A stretch of 11,602 bases of DNA from Bacteroidales bacterium (GTDB lineage: Bacteria > Bacteroidota > Bacteroidia > Bacteroidales > WCHB1-69). The notes beneath the pieces were generated by a model. It was not told where the DNA came from. It worked only from the letters and a program-made list of their open reading frames with translations, and did not search any database. Position 1 is the first letter of the stretch; every line of letters begins with the position of its first letter. The position numbers and the translations under genes were made by a program. The stretch is from contig JAISDH010000469.1 in NCBI GenBank assembly GCA_031264975.1, positions 1 to 11,602 on the forward strand. Direction: 5' to 3'. Below, piece by piece: positions 1 to 9,000 of the stretch.

Positions 1-108
1 AAATATAGCTATTATTATTTGAGAAAAATAAGAACTTATCAAAATATTTTATTATTTATCAGCTAATTATGACAAATCGTCTAAAATATGGTTACAATGG
101 GGCGGGAT

Positions 109-723
109 TTACAGTTTAATAGTTATAGCGCCATCTTCTATTTTGGTAAGCGTGGCATCGAACGTACTACCCCCAAAGTCGAAAACCAACCGGTACGCGT
201 CTTCTTGTTCGGTGTTTAAACCGTAAGCGATTGCCGCGGCAATCGGCTCCTGCAACAATATGACTTGTTTGAATCCGGCTAATCTGGCAGCCTTGATAGT
301 CGCTTCGTTTTGCGGGCTACTAAATCTGGCAGGCACAGCAACTACAATGGAAGAAATATTTTCGTCCAATACAAATGACTTCAACTTTTTCAATACTTCG
401 GCGGATAATTCTTCCGAAGTCAACTCCTTGTTCATATTTTTACTCAGATAGGTTGCTTTTATACCCATTGTGCGTTGGAACTCGATAAAGGTATTTGTTT
501 CGCCTTTCTCGAAATTTCTCATCGCCCGCAGACTGTTGGTGTTCATTACGTTCATTGCCGAAGCGCCAACCAATACCTGTTGCTTTTTATTATAATGCAC
601 GCACGAAGGCATCGTATCTTTTAGTACATCTGATTTAATAATTCTCAGAGAACCTTTTCTCATTCTTGCTATAACAGCATTATGCAAGCCGAGAGATATG
701 CCGTGATCAATTGTATTTCTCAT
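109..723 (-). CDS. Truncated Hsp70-family N-terminal fragment (204 aa), nucleotide site defective
   Basis: This is a partial copy of the Hsp70 gene just upstream. Its first 203 codons align without gaps to residues 1-203 of that protein, about three quarters identical by eye, and similarity stops at the K of the terminal TIKL. A full Hsp70 nucleotide-binding domain is about 375 residues, so the second half of the ATPase and the whole substrate-binding part are missing. Key residues are altered: phosphate-1 IDLGTTNS reads ISLGLHNA (D10S, T13L, T14H), the lysine matching DnaK K70 is Q83, and the phosphate-2 GGGT reads GGST. The connect-1 glutamate (QEP, E159) is kept. It starts 23 bp after the previous stop and is probably cotranscribed. 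An uninterrupted frame argues for either recent origin or some selection. It could be a dead remnant, an adaptor, or half of a second Hsp70 lost by deletion. ATPase activity is very unlikely. Confidence 0.75.
   Translation of the reverse strand: MRNTIDHGISLGLHNAVIARMRKGSLRIIKSDVLKDTMPSCVHYNKKQQVLVGASAMNVMNTNSLRAMRNFEKGETNTFIEFQRTMGIKATYLSKNMNKELTSEELSAEVLKKLKSFVLDENISSIVVAVPARFSSPQNEATIKAARLAGFKQVILLQEPIAAAIAYGLNTEQEDAYRLVFDFGGSTFDATLTKIEDGAITIKL
115..723 (-). repeat. Diverged tandem duplicate of the Hsp70 5' end (copy 2)
   Basis: These 609 bases match positions 2736-3344 in the same orientation, with no indels at the codon level. The match starts at the start codon and ends abruptly after codon 203. 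The two copies lie in tandem on the minus strand, separated by the rest of the Hsp70 gene. Confidence 0.85.
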
Positions 724-746
724 TGCTGTATTGCTTTCGGATGGTA

Positions 747-3344
747 TTATGCCCCTCCTTTTAAGGTGCCTCCTGTTGGTGTATCTTTAGGGAGTAATTG
801 ATATAATTGCGCTATAATTACTCTGATTTCATTGAAGTGTCCAGCAAGGGCCAACTCCATTCCCTTTGCAATGAGTTGCCGTGCAATAACGGGGTCTTTC
901 CATTCTAAAGTGTCAACATTTGCACTCAGATAAGCCAACATTTTAACCCACTCCATACCTCCGTTAATAGCATCGCGAATTTGGAAATCCAACACTTCTA
1001 TTTCCCGTATCACCTCCTTTGCTTCCCGAATATTTTTCTCTGCTGTGATTTGTCTTATTTTTCGGTCAATATCATCCAAGTGAGCCGTTATTTTGCCCAT
1101 ATCCAATTTGTCCCCGTCTCCACTCATTTCAAGTTGTCTAACAAAATTTTTCAACTCGGAACAGGCTTTATTCATTTCATTTGCCACTTCCGGCCAATTT
1201 GCCTTAACCTGCGGTAATTTGAGTATTATTTTACGGAGGTGGTCTTGATTTTTCATCATCCCGTCGGGGCTGCCTTTATCGTGTTCCACTTGTTTTTCAA
1301 GTTCAGAAAGTTCTTCAATAATCTCTTTTGCTCCAGCCTTTTCTGCTTTCTCTTTTGCTTTGTCAATATCTTTCTTCAGGCTTTGTACCGACTGTATTCG
1401 AATTTGTTGAATTTCGATTTCCAACTCTTCGGAATAATCCAATGCAGGAAAATAGGCATTAAAGAACATGGTCAGTGATTGGTCTATTTTGATGGTAATA
1501 TCAACAATGCTGCCTACGGGTAAATGTCCGGGGATAGTTTTACCAGTGATAATCACTTCGCAAATTAAGTGGTTAAGGGCAAGATCGCTACCCGCTGCAT
1601 TGTAATCTCCCTGATAGATAGGAATACGCAGATGGTCATTTGCATTCCCCGAGCGGATTTCGCTTCGTGTCTGCAATCCGTTGATGACGCCCGTGAGTTT
1701 TCCTTCAGGAATTGTCTTATTCTTTTCCAATCCTTTTACCGGAAAGAACAAGTCTTCTTCCCTATCTTCAAAATACTTGGCAATACCAACATGATAAGCC
1801 AAAACAGGGGATGGAATATCTCCATACATAACTGTAAATTCATTGGGTGTACATTCCAGCAAGTTGCCTTCTCCATCCGTTAAAAATATCTCAAACCCAT
1901 TGACCCTGGGTTCTTCTAATATTTCTACCTCAACAATACTTCGTTTTTCGTCGTTGATCTGTTTTAGCCCACTCGAAAAGGCGCCGTCGGAACGTTTAAT
2001 TTCTGCAAAAATTTTGTCAGGGAGTTTGCCTGTAGATTTTTCACGAGAAACCTGAAGAGAAACATACTCTGAGGTTTCTGTGGTAGATGAATTATATTGA
2101 AGGCTCAATTGTATTTTTGGGTCTGACGGATCTTTTATTATATCATCATTTTTTTGACCAGATCTGATCGTATGATCTTTTATATCGTCATCGATATCAC
2201 CAATACTTACAACATCTACATTAGAAGCATATATGGCTGCACCTTGTGCTACAACCGTCATGGGATCAACCGATGTATTAACCTTTTCGGTAATCTGCTC
2301 CTTCAACATCCGACGCAGAATCGGCGAATGAGTAGGGCCTCCGACTAATATCAACTCGTCCAAATCGCTACCATTCATATTGTTGCGCTTCAATAATTCC
2401 CTTGTAATATCAATGGCTTTCTGGAAAATCGGAGCTAAGACACGTTCCATATCTTTCTGTGTTACGGTAATATTTATTTCCGGTTCTTCGCCAAACTCAT
2501 CTTCAAACGGAAAATCTCCTAAATCGGACAAAATGTTATATGCATCTTTGAACGACATTTGATTTTTGGCTTCTTCGGCAAACCGCTTTATTCCATTCCG
2601 GAGAATTTCTCTTTTATCGGGATCGTTCAGGATGGAATTGATGTGGTAGTCTCTTTGAAGATTGGGTATGATAATCTGGTCTACAATAGCTTCGTCAAGA
2701 TTTTTACCGCCAAGCCAATTGTCTCCATCGGTATCTTTAACAGTCATAGCGCCATCTTCTACTTTGATAAGCGCAGCATCGAACGTACCACCACCAAAGT
2801 CGAAAACCAACCAGTAACCGTCTTTTTGTTCGGCGTTCAGGCCGTAAGCAGTTGCCGCGGCAATAGGCTCCTGTAGCAATCTGACTTGTTTGAATCCGGC
2901 TAATTTGGCGGCCTTGATGGTCGCTTCATTTTGTGGGCTGATAAATTTAGCAGGTACGGTAATTACGATGGAGGAAATATTTTCGTCCAAGACAAACGAT
3001 TTCAACTTTTTCAATATTTCGGCGGATAACTCTTCCGAAGTCAATTCCTTGTTCATATTTTTACTCGGAAAGATTACCGTTGTACCCATTGTGCGTTTAA
3101 ATTCGATAAAAGTATTAGTTTCACCTTTTCTGAAATTTTTCATCGCTCGTTGACTGTCGGTTTTCATAACGTTCATTGCCGGATCGCCAACCAACACATA
3201 TTGCTTTCTATTATAATGTACGCACGAAGGTACCGTATCTTTCAGCACATCTGATTTAATAATTTTCGGAGCACCTTTTTCCATTCTGGCAATCGCTGAG
3301 TTCGTGGTACCCAAATCAATACCGTAATCTATTTTTAATCTCAT
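747..3344 (-). CDS. Divergent DnaK/Hsp70-family chaperone with remodelled C-terminus (865 aa)
   Basis: An ATP-dependent chaperone of the Hsp70 family. The nucleotide-binding domain (about 1-375) is intact: phosphate-1 IDLGTTNS (9-16), a lysine at 83 matching DnaK K70, VPAKF (130-134), QEP with E159, phosphate-2 FDFGGGTFD (181-189), the adenosine motif LVGGPTHSP (333-341) and connect-2 near 360-374. The rest is unusual. In place of the short DnaK linker there is an acidic stretch (about 380-405) and an extra beta-rich segment (about 410-505). A region reminiscent of the Hsp70 beta substrate-binding domain follows (about 530-645, with TIPEG and IPIYQGD), then a long helical, coiled-coil-rich tail (about 645-850) ending in a Gly-rich GGTLKGGA. 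Usual DnaK is about 600-640 residues. The GrpE-like gene lies 26 bp upstream, which suggests a dedicated exchange factor. It is unlikely to be the housekeeping DnaK; client specificity is unknown. Confidence 0.95.
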   Translation of the reverse strand: MRLKIDYGIDLGTTNSAIARMEKGAPKIIKSDVLKDTVPSCVHYNRKQYVLVGDPAMNVMKTDSQRAMKNFRKGETNTFIEFKRTMGTTVIFPSKNMNKELTSEELSAEILKKLKSFVLDENISSIVITVPAKFISPQNEATIKAAKLAGFKQVRLLQEPIAAATAYGLNAEQKDGYWLVFDFGGGTFDAALIKVEDGAMTVKDTDGDNWLGGKNLDEAIVDQIIIPNLQRDYHINSILNDPDKREILRNGIKRFAEEAKNQMSFKDAYNILSDLGDFPFEDEFGEEPEINITVTQKDMERVLAPIFQKAIDITRELLKRNNMNGSDLDELILVGGPTHSPILRRMLKEQITEKVNTSVDPMTVVAQGAAIYASNVDVVSIGDIDDDIKDHTIRSGQKNDDIIKDPSDPKIQLSLQYNSSTTETSEYVSLQVSREKSTGKLPDKIFAEIKRSDGAFSSGLKQINDEKRSIVEVEILEEPRVNGFEIFLTDGEGNLLECTPNEFTVMYGDIPSPVLAYHVGIAKYFEDREEDLFFPVKGLEKNKTIPEGKLTGVINGLQTRSEIRSGNANDHLRIPIYQGDYNAAGSDLALNHLICEVIITGKTIPGHLPVGSIVDITIKIDQSLTMFFNAYFPALDYSEELEIEIQQIRIQSVQSLKKDIDKAKEKAEKAGAKEIIEELSELEKQVEHDKGSPDGMMKNQDHLRKIILKLPQVKANWPEVANEMNKACSELKNFVRQLEMSGDGDKLDMGKITAHLDDIDRKIRQITAEKNIREAKEVIREIEVLDFQIRDAINGGMEWVKMLAYLSANVDTLEWKDPVIARQLIAKGMELALAGHFNEIRVIIAQLYQLLPKDTPTGGTLKGGA
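2736..3344 (-). repeat. Hsp70 5' end, parent copy of the tandem duplication (copy 1)
   Basis: This segment encodes residues 1-203 of the full-length Hsp70 and is repeated in diverged form at 115-723. The partner copy breaks off within the region after phosphate-2, inside the ATPase domain. Confidence 0.85.
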
Positions 3345-3370
3345 CTTTATTGTGTGTTAAATTATTGTTA

Positions 3371-4351
3371 TTATTCCTGATCATCACCCTTGTCTTCTAC
3401 GATTGTTTCCGCAATTGTTTCCGCAATCGTTTCGTCCATTTTCTTTGCCTCTTCAATTACTTCTTCTTCCTCTATTTCAGGTCCGACTGTAACTTCTATT
3501 TGTGCAGCTTGAATCATTTTTCCATTATAGTTCACCTGCGGTATAATAACTTTGGTAATAATCTCGGCGCCTTTTTCTAACTCTTCGTCCAGAATCGTGT
3601 TGATAATCGTAACTTTCATACCCTCATGAAATTCTTTTCCGAGCAACTTGGGCACTTCGTATCCTTTGGCAGCCAGGTTATCTTTCAATGCTTCAACCGA
3701 CCGTTTCAGTTGTTTCAAGCCTTTAGTATCTTCATTCATCAGGCTGATATTACGTTCCATCGTATTGATTTCTCTGGCGAGTTTTAAGGCAAGAATATGG
3801 TCGCCCGCTTCCAGATTTTTCATGTCATCTACAACTTCGCTTATTTTTACCGGTATATCTTCGATTTTCTTCAACTGTCCTTCAATGTCATTTTTTGCTT
3901 TGTCCAATTGATCGATAACTTCTGATTTATCTGTTTTTTGCCGTTTAGCCAGGAACCAATAGACGATACCAGATAACAGGAGAGCTAACAAAAAAACGAT
4001 AATAACATAGAGTACCGTATTACTTACCGAACGGTTTACCCGCTGAAACTGCTCATTGGCAGTAGCTTCGCTTGTCGAAATTTTCACGCCCAATTGGTCG
4101 GCCGTTTCGCTGATAGCCTTACTATTCCTTTGTGTCGCCTGCTTCAGGCTATCTATTGTCCGATAAGTAGCCTTGAGTTGTGCTTGTAAAGAGGAGGTTT
4201 CTTTCTTCAACTCCCTGCTTTCCGATTTCAAGCGTTGCAATTCTACTTTTATGAGATTTAACTCTTCGTTTACCCCTTCCGCTGCGGAATGGTTTTGTGC
4301 AAAAGCACCGATACTTACAAGCAGTAATACTGCTACAAAAAATCTTTTCAT
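3371..4351 (-). CDS. Signal-peptide/single-TM protein with cytosolic GrpE-like C-terminal domain (326 aa)
   Basis: The start gives a typical signal peptide (MKRFFVAVLLLVSIGAFAQ, likely cut after A18). A Glu/Lys-rich coiled coil (about 25-105) would lie in the periplasm. One strong membrane segment (about 111-134) ends in the basic AKRQK, placing the rest in the cytosol. There, long helices (about 140-228) lead into residues 235-290, which follow the pattern of the GrpE beta domain: GKEF near 238, a stretch ending in DEELEKG (255-261), then a GY/GR-like turn and a terminal AQIEVTVG resembling GrpE's RPAxVxV. GrpE is the nucleotide exchange factor of Hsp70, and the Hsp70 gene follows after 26 bp, which supports the reading. 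The acidic tail (291-326) carries ETIA repeats. GrpE is normally soluble, so the membrane tether is unusual. The assignment rests on pattern reading and context, not a search; the alternative is a generic coiled-coil membrane protein. Confidence 0.9.
   Translation of the reverse strand: MKRFFVAVLLLVSIGAFAQNHSAAEGVNEELNLIKVELQRLKSESRELKKETSSLQAQLKATYRTIDSLKQATQRNSKAISETADQLGVKISTSEATANEQFQRVNRSVSNTVLYVIIVFLLALLLSGIVYWFLAKRQKTDKSEVIDQLDKAKNDIEGQLKKIEDIPVKISEVVDDMKNLEAGDHILALKLAREINTMERNISLMNEDTKGLKQLKRSVEALKDNLAAKGYEVPKLLGKEFHEGMKVTIINTILDEELEKGAEIITKVIIPQVNYNGKMIQAAQIEVTVGPEIEEEEVIEEAKKMDETIAETIAETIVEDKGDDQE
3401..3434 (-). repeat. Short 12-bp tandem repeat encoding ETIA units
   Basis: Three imperfect 12-base units (plus-strand pattern ccgcaattgttt and near variants) encode ETIAETIAETIV in the acidic C-terminal tail of the GrpE-like membrane protein. 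This is a small in-frame repeat that could vary in copy number between strains without breaking the frame. Confidence 0.6.
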
Positions 4352-4387
4352 CTTTTTATTTTTTAATTTATATATTAATTATCCATT

Positions 4388-6037
4388 TTATTTGTTGCTA
4401 ACTACAATAGCAGACACAATCCATCCTGCAAAGAATCCTCCAAAAAATCCTAAAACTAATCCTCCAATAATTTTTCCAACACCTCCATTTATAGTAAAGA
4501 TCAAGCCTGTAATTACTCCAAGTATGGCACAAACAACGTAAATCCGATTAGCGAGCTTGGCTGCTCTTTCTTTTTTCTTTTCTTCTTGCCACTTATATTG
4601 TATAGCTCTATCCAAATCATAACTTGACGGAAGCTTGTCCGACAAGTCGGATAGTTGGTTTTTTCGCCCATTTAACTCTCTTCGGTATTCGGGAGTTAAA
4701 TCCATTTTGTCTATCATGCCATATACTTCCAATGCCGTTGTTATTACCTTTTTTAGTTTGGAAATACCTCCAAGATCATGGTCTGAACTACTGGCATTGA
4801 CATGAGCTATACACATCTGTTCGGCATCGGAAGCTATACGGGTGCTTATTTTTATATAAATATCTTTTGCGTCGAGGCTTTGCGTAATCCCGGCGTTTTC
4901 ATCGTATCTGTTTTTGACTATTTTTCCAACAGCTATACTTTGTCCTTGTCTGAATAGATCTTCTATTATACTTGAAGAATATGATGATGATTTCGTAGCA
5001 TTCTTCAATTTCAACAAAAGGGGTTTTGCTTCATTCAGAAACTCATATGCATTATCTACAGTTGAGACTGTATCTCTGTCCATCATTTCTTTCAGGCCTG
5101 ACAGAAATTTTCCCAATCCAGAATGAAAATCATTATAACTATCGATGGCGCATTGCAAAAGTTCATTTGCTACCTTATCAGCAATAGAAGTATATTGCAA
5201 ATCCTCCCCCCTCATCTCCTTCAATTGTTCCAACCGACTATCTACATCCAGGAACAGTTGTATTCCTGCATCTGCCGCTTTTGATGGGTCAGCTTTTCGT
5301 TTTTGCGCAGTGGCTTCCACCTGGCGTTCGATCTCAGAAACAAATGTTTGCACAAAACCTTTCAGAAACTCATCTCTGGCTTCAAAATTTAGCTTTGCCA
5401 GTATGGTGGCCATCACGGTTGGAGTTGTTATTTTATCTTGTTCAATGTTTCGTTTTACTGTTTGAAGAAACATTTTTTCCAAGTCAATTGGCTTTATAGA
5501 ATAGGTTTTGTCGGTTACCATACTTACAAATTCTCTGGCAAATTTACTTTCAAGAAATTTCATCTTCAAGGATATGCCTTTCTCAAGATCAGTTGCTATG
5601 GTAGTGCTGGTACGAGTTGCGGATGCGGTTTTCCATAAATACAACGTAGAAAGATTATGGAATGCCGACCAATTGTTTACGCTAATCAATCCGGAAGATG
5701 TACTTTTTTCCCATATCTCTAAAGCCTCTTTCGTATTCTTATTTTTCAAATATTCAATAGCGGCTTCATCTTTGAAGTTGGCGTTGTAGAACCAAAAAAG
5801 AGCAGCTTCCATCTTATCACTGTCGAGATCAAGTTTTGATTCCGTTTCACTTAGCAACTCTCTGGTTACAGACAATTTTCCTAACACAGGGAAACTGTAA
5901 TCATCGTTGTTCGCAGGTGGTGTTTCCCCTGCTTCCACATATACACGAAACTTCTTAATTTTTGCTTTTGTTTCTTTTGCGGAAGCGCCTACAAGTAAAC
6001 CGGCAATGCGGTACGGATTGTTCAAAATGCTTTTCAT
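4388..6037 (-). CDS. Membrane-hairpin protein with J-like N-terminal region (549 aa), unknown function
   Basis: I do not recognise a named family. The N-terminus (about 6-40) has the NNPYRIAGL...ASAKETKAKIKKF pattern that recalls the first helices of J-domains and related Hsp70-associated domains, but no HPD tripeptide is present. A region around 45-110 is rich in aromatic and acidic residues (FWFYNANF at 81-88, then KEALEIWEK at 103-111). The bulk (110-490) is helical and charged, with TPR- or coiled-coil-like character. Residues 483-498 are strongly basic and precede two hydrophobic segments (about 498-516 and 521-546), the second with a glycine-zipper pattern (GGLVLGFFGGFFAG). The predicted topology is a cytosolic body held by a C-terminal membrane hairpin. 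It sits between the kinase (21 bp) and the GrpE-like gene (36 bp). In that position a J-like cochaperone or scaffold role is plausible but unproven. Confidence 0.9.
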   Translation of the reverse strand: MKSILNNPYRIAGLLVGASAKETKAKIKKFRVYVEAGETPPANNDDYSFPVLGKLSVTRELLSETESKLDLDSDKMEAALFWFYNANFKDEAAIEYLKNKNTKEALEIWEKSTSSGLISVNNWSAFHNLSTLYLWKTASATRTSTTIATDLEKGISLKMKFLESKFAREFVSMVTDKTYSIKPIDLEKMFLQTVKRNIEQDKITTPTVMATILAKLNFEARDEFLKGFVQTFVSEIERQVEATAQKRKADPSKAADAGIQLFLDVDSRLEQLKEMRGEDLQYTSIADKVANELLQCAIDSYNDFHSGLGKFLSGLKEMMDRDTVSTVDNAYEFLNEAKPLLLKLKNATKSSSYSSSIIEDLFRQGQSIAVGKIVKNRYDENAGITQSLDAKDIYIKISTRIASDAEQMCIAHVNASSSDHDLGGISKLKKVITTALEVYGMIDKMDLTPEYRRELNGRKNQLSDLSDKLPSSYDLDRAIQYKWQEEKKKERAAKLANRIYVVCAILGVITGLIFTINGGVGKIIGGLVLGFFGGFFAGWIVSAIVVSNK

Positions 6038-6058
6038 TGTCTTTCTATTTTTTTGTAT

Positions 6059-9000
6059 CTATTTATATTTACAATTCTTCATACGTTCCCATTGGCTCAG
6101 TACACCTTCAGTAGTTAACCATCCGTAACCATGCCGTTGCAGTTCGGGTATTAATATCTTTTCCACATCGTTTTTTGTACAATCCGGATAAAGAAACAGA
6201 AAATGTTCCAAATACGGACGGGCCTCTTCGTGCCAGTCTGTCCAGCCTAAAAATTCGTATAGAGGATCAATACGTATTAACGAGCAATTGGCAGCATAAG
6301 CGATCGCATAATTTCCAGCAGGATGCAACGATAATCGAATACCTTCGTTCTTGTATGAAAAAAGACATTCCCCTACATTCAAATCCCAATAACAAATCCA
6401 TCCTGGATATCCAACAGATAGAGCATACCGCTCGTCAGGAAAGAACCGAACGTCAGTAATGCAATAATGCGGATTTTTGTGCCGGCAAATGAAATTCGTT
6501 TCTAATGTTTGTAAATCTATTTGTTCAACTCCCCCCGCGATACCTAATAATAATTTACTGTTATTATAGTTGGGATAAGCACAGGATACTTGTTTTCCAA
6601 GTATCTGCATTTTCTCATCTCGTATTTGCCACAGTATCAATTCTCCTTGTTTATGATCCGGCAGCATTGACAGAGTAACAATAGTTGCATTCAGTCCAAA
6701 GAAAACATTTTTAACCTCATGTTCATGCTGAAAAGTATGAATACATTTGCGCTTCTGTATATTCCACAATTTGGCTGTCCTGTCATCGCTACCCGACAAG
6801 AGGTGTTTTCCATTAGTACTTACGGCCAAAGCATTAATGGATTTGTCGTGTGCATTTTCGAACTCGAATAAATATTTCCCGGTATGTGTATCAAATACTT
6901 TGATGGACAGAGGATATTTTTTTATTTTATCAACAGCAAAAACATAACGATTGTCGGAACTAAACGTGTAAAGGATAAAAGATTCGTCGAATTTATGTAA
7001 GTATTTATCGTTAATAATATCATATAGCCAACCATTTGAAATGACATACCCTTCCGAATTGAACGCATAATTATGATTTGCTTGTCCGGCATTTTTTTCC
7101 TGTACAAGCGCACGCAACCCTTTGACACGGCAATACTGGCCGATTTCGTCATAAAGCTTATGCCGGATTGGCCTGTGGACAAACGGCATATTGAATACTT
7201 TCTCCATGTATTTCAAAGCGGCTTTTATTTCCTTTTTCTGGATACAGGTTTTCACTTCCGCTACCAGTTGGTTGAAGCGACGTTTCTGATCTTGCATTTC
7301 TTGTGTACCTGCCACGCTACTCAATGACCATCGAACAGAAAACCCACTATTGAATTTCGGCAAGTTTATGAGAATAATCGACTTATGAGAATCCCCCGAT
7401 TGTTTCGCCACAATCGTTAAAGCATATTCCTGACCGGAGTATAGCAAATCGGATATCGGGAGATATTCGTTTGAAGTGTGAATACATTGCCCAGTGGTGA
7501 TATCTATCAATTTGCAATCGGAAGATATGGAATAGATATGTTTCCCGTCGGGGAAGAAATGAATATTTTTCCCGAACCCATGTTCATGTTTGTATATTAG
7601 TTTACCATCCGTACAATGCCATTGAGTAAACACATTATCTGCATCTACTATATTCAGATACTGTCCGTCTGAAGTAAAATGCAGCATTTGAATGTTTGTC
7701 TTCCGGTCGGATGCATTTATCTTAGTAAGTAATGCCCCTGTCCGGGTATCGAATAATTTTACGGCGCCATCCCGAGTCCCTGTTGCTAATGTCTTAGCGC
7801 CGGGAGCAAACAAAAGAATCGAACTATTGATTTCATCAATAGAAATTGTATGTAAACATTTTCCACTATTTACCTCCCATGTTTTCAATTCGCCAACACT
7901 GTTTTTCTCATTACCCCAAGCTATCGTCATAAATCGTTTGTTGTCTTTAAGGAAACAAGCACCTTTCTCTTTATGACTGGAAAATAATGGAGAAACAAAC
8001 CGGAATGAACATTGGCACCTATCGGTATCCCATAGACAAACGGCGTTACCGTTTGCCAGGCATCCGAACTCATCCGTTTTTCCTTCCAGGGTTACTATAT
8101 ATTTACCGTTATCGCTGCAACATAGTACAGTAGCTTGTTCCCATTCCCATTCATACCGGCCTGCTTGGTGAATATTCTCCGGGACACCATCGGAAGATAT
8201 ATCTATTGCCCATTTTTCGAATCCTTTGTCTGAATAAGAGATGATAAACGTGTTTTTATTAGCAAAATGCAACTGCCCGGCATATAGTACCTCACCGCTT
8301 AAAATACGATAAACAGGTTTATTGCCTGTTGATTGGGCAATACTTATCAAAGAATTATACCGTTTATCATTCCACAATTTTTTTCCCTTTATCAATTGTA
8401 TGGCCGTTTGATAATCGCGCCGCTCCATGCAGAAGTTGGCATATAACCATAGTATATGTGAATCGTCAGGGTTATTTTCATATATGTTTTGGATCGTGTC
8501 AATAGCCTGAATGTCGTCAATTTGAGCATTTCTCCACAAATACAAGGTTTTATTAAAAATACTGTCGAGGTGGTCAGGCTGTTTAAGTAATGCCTTTGCC
8601 CAACATTTTTCTGCTTCGTCTGGCATCTCCATATCCAAATAAGATAACGCTTTATTGTTTAATGTCGCTGCTGTATCCACTACGGATTTTGACATCGGAC
8701 GAGGATATAAATTACCGGTTTCGGACTCGTAGATTTCACGCAGAAGAACTTCTATTTCCCCAAAATTATCCCAACGCTCTGCCGGATTATATTGAAAGCA
8801 CCGGCGGAGAATCTTTTTCATAGCTTCGGGCATGGGAATAATTGTCTGATCGAAATATTCTTCGCAAGCATATCCTGCAACTAATCCATTTTCCCATTCT
8901 ATTTTCCCGAGAAATGCCTCCAATACAGATACACCCCAACTCCAGATGTCTGTTTGTATAGTCAACGGCCTGCCTCCCATTTGTTCCGGAGAACAATATT

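Noticed and set aside
28..39. ATAAGAACTTAT palindrome followed by a T-run on the minus strand, as a terminator after the operon
   Set aside because: The stem is only 5 bp with a 2-base loop and is all A/T apart from one G-C pair; too weak to call. No other gene or signal is seen in 1-108.
260..451. Plus-strand open frame, with a similar one at 2890-3153
   Set aside because: Both are antisense shadows of the duplicated Hsp70 5' end; their similarity only mirrors that duplication.
747..3344. Housekeeping dnaK
   Set aside because: The length, the altered C-terminal half and the kinase/sigma context do not fit dnaK, which is normally about 600-640 residues with a standard SBD.
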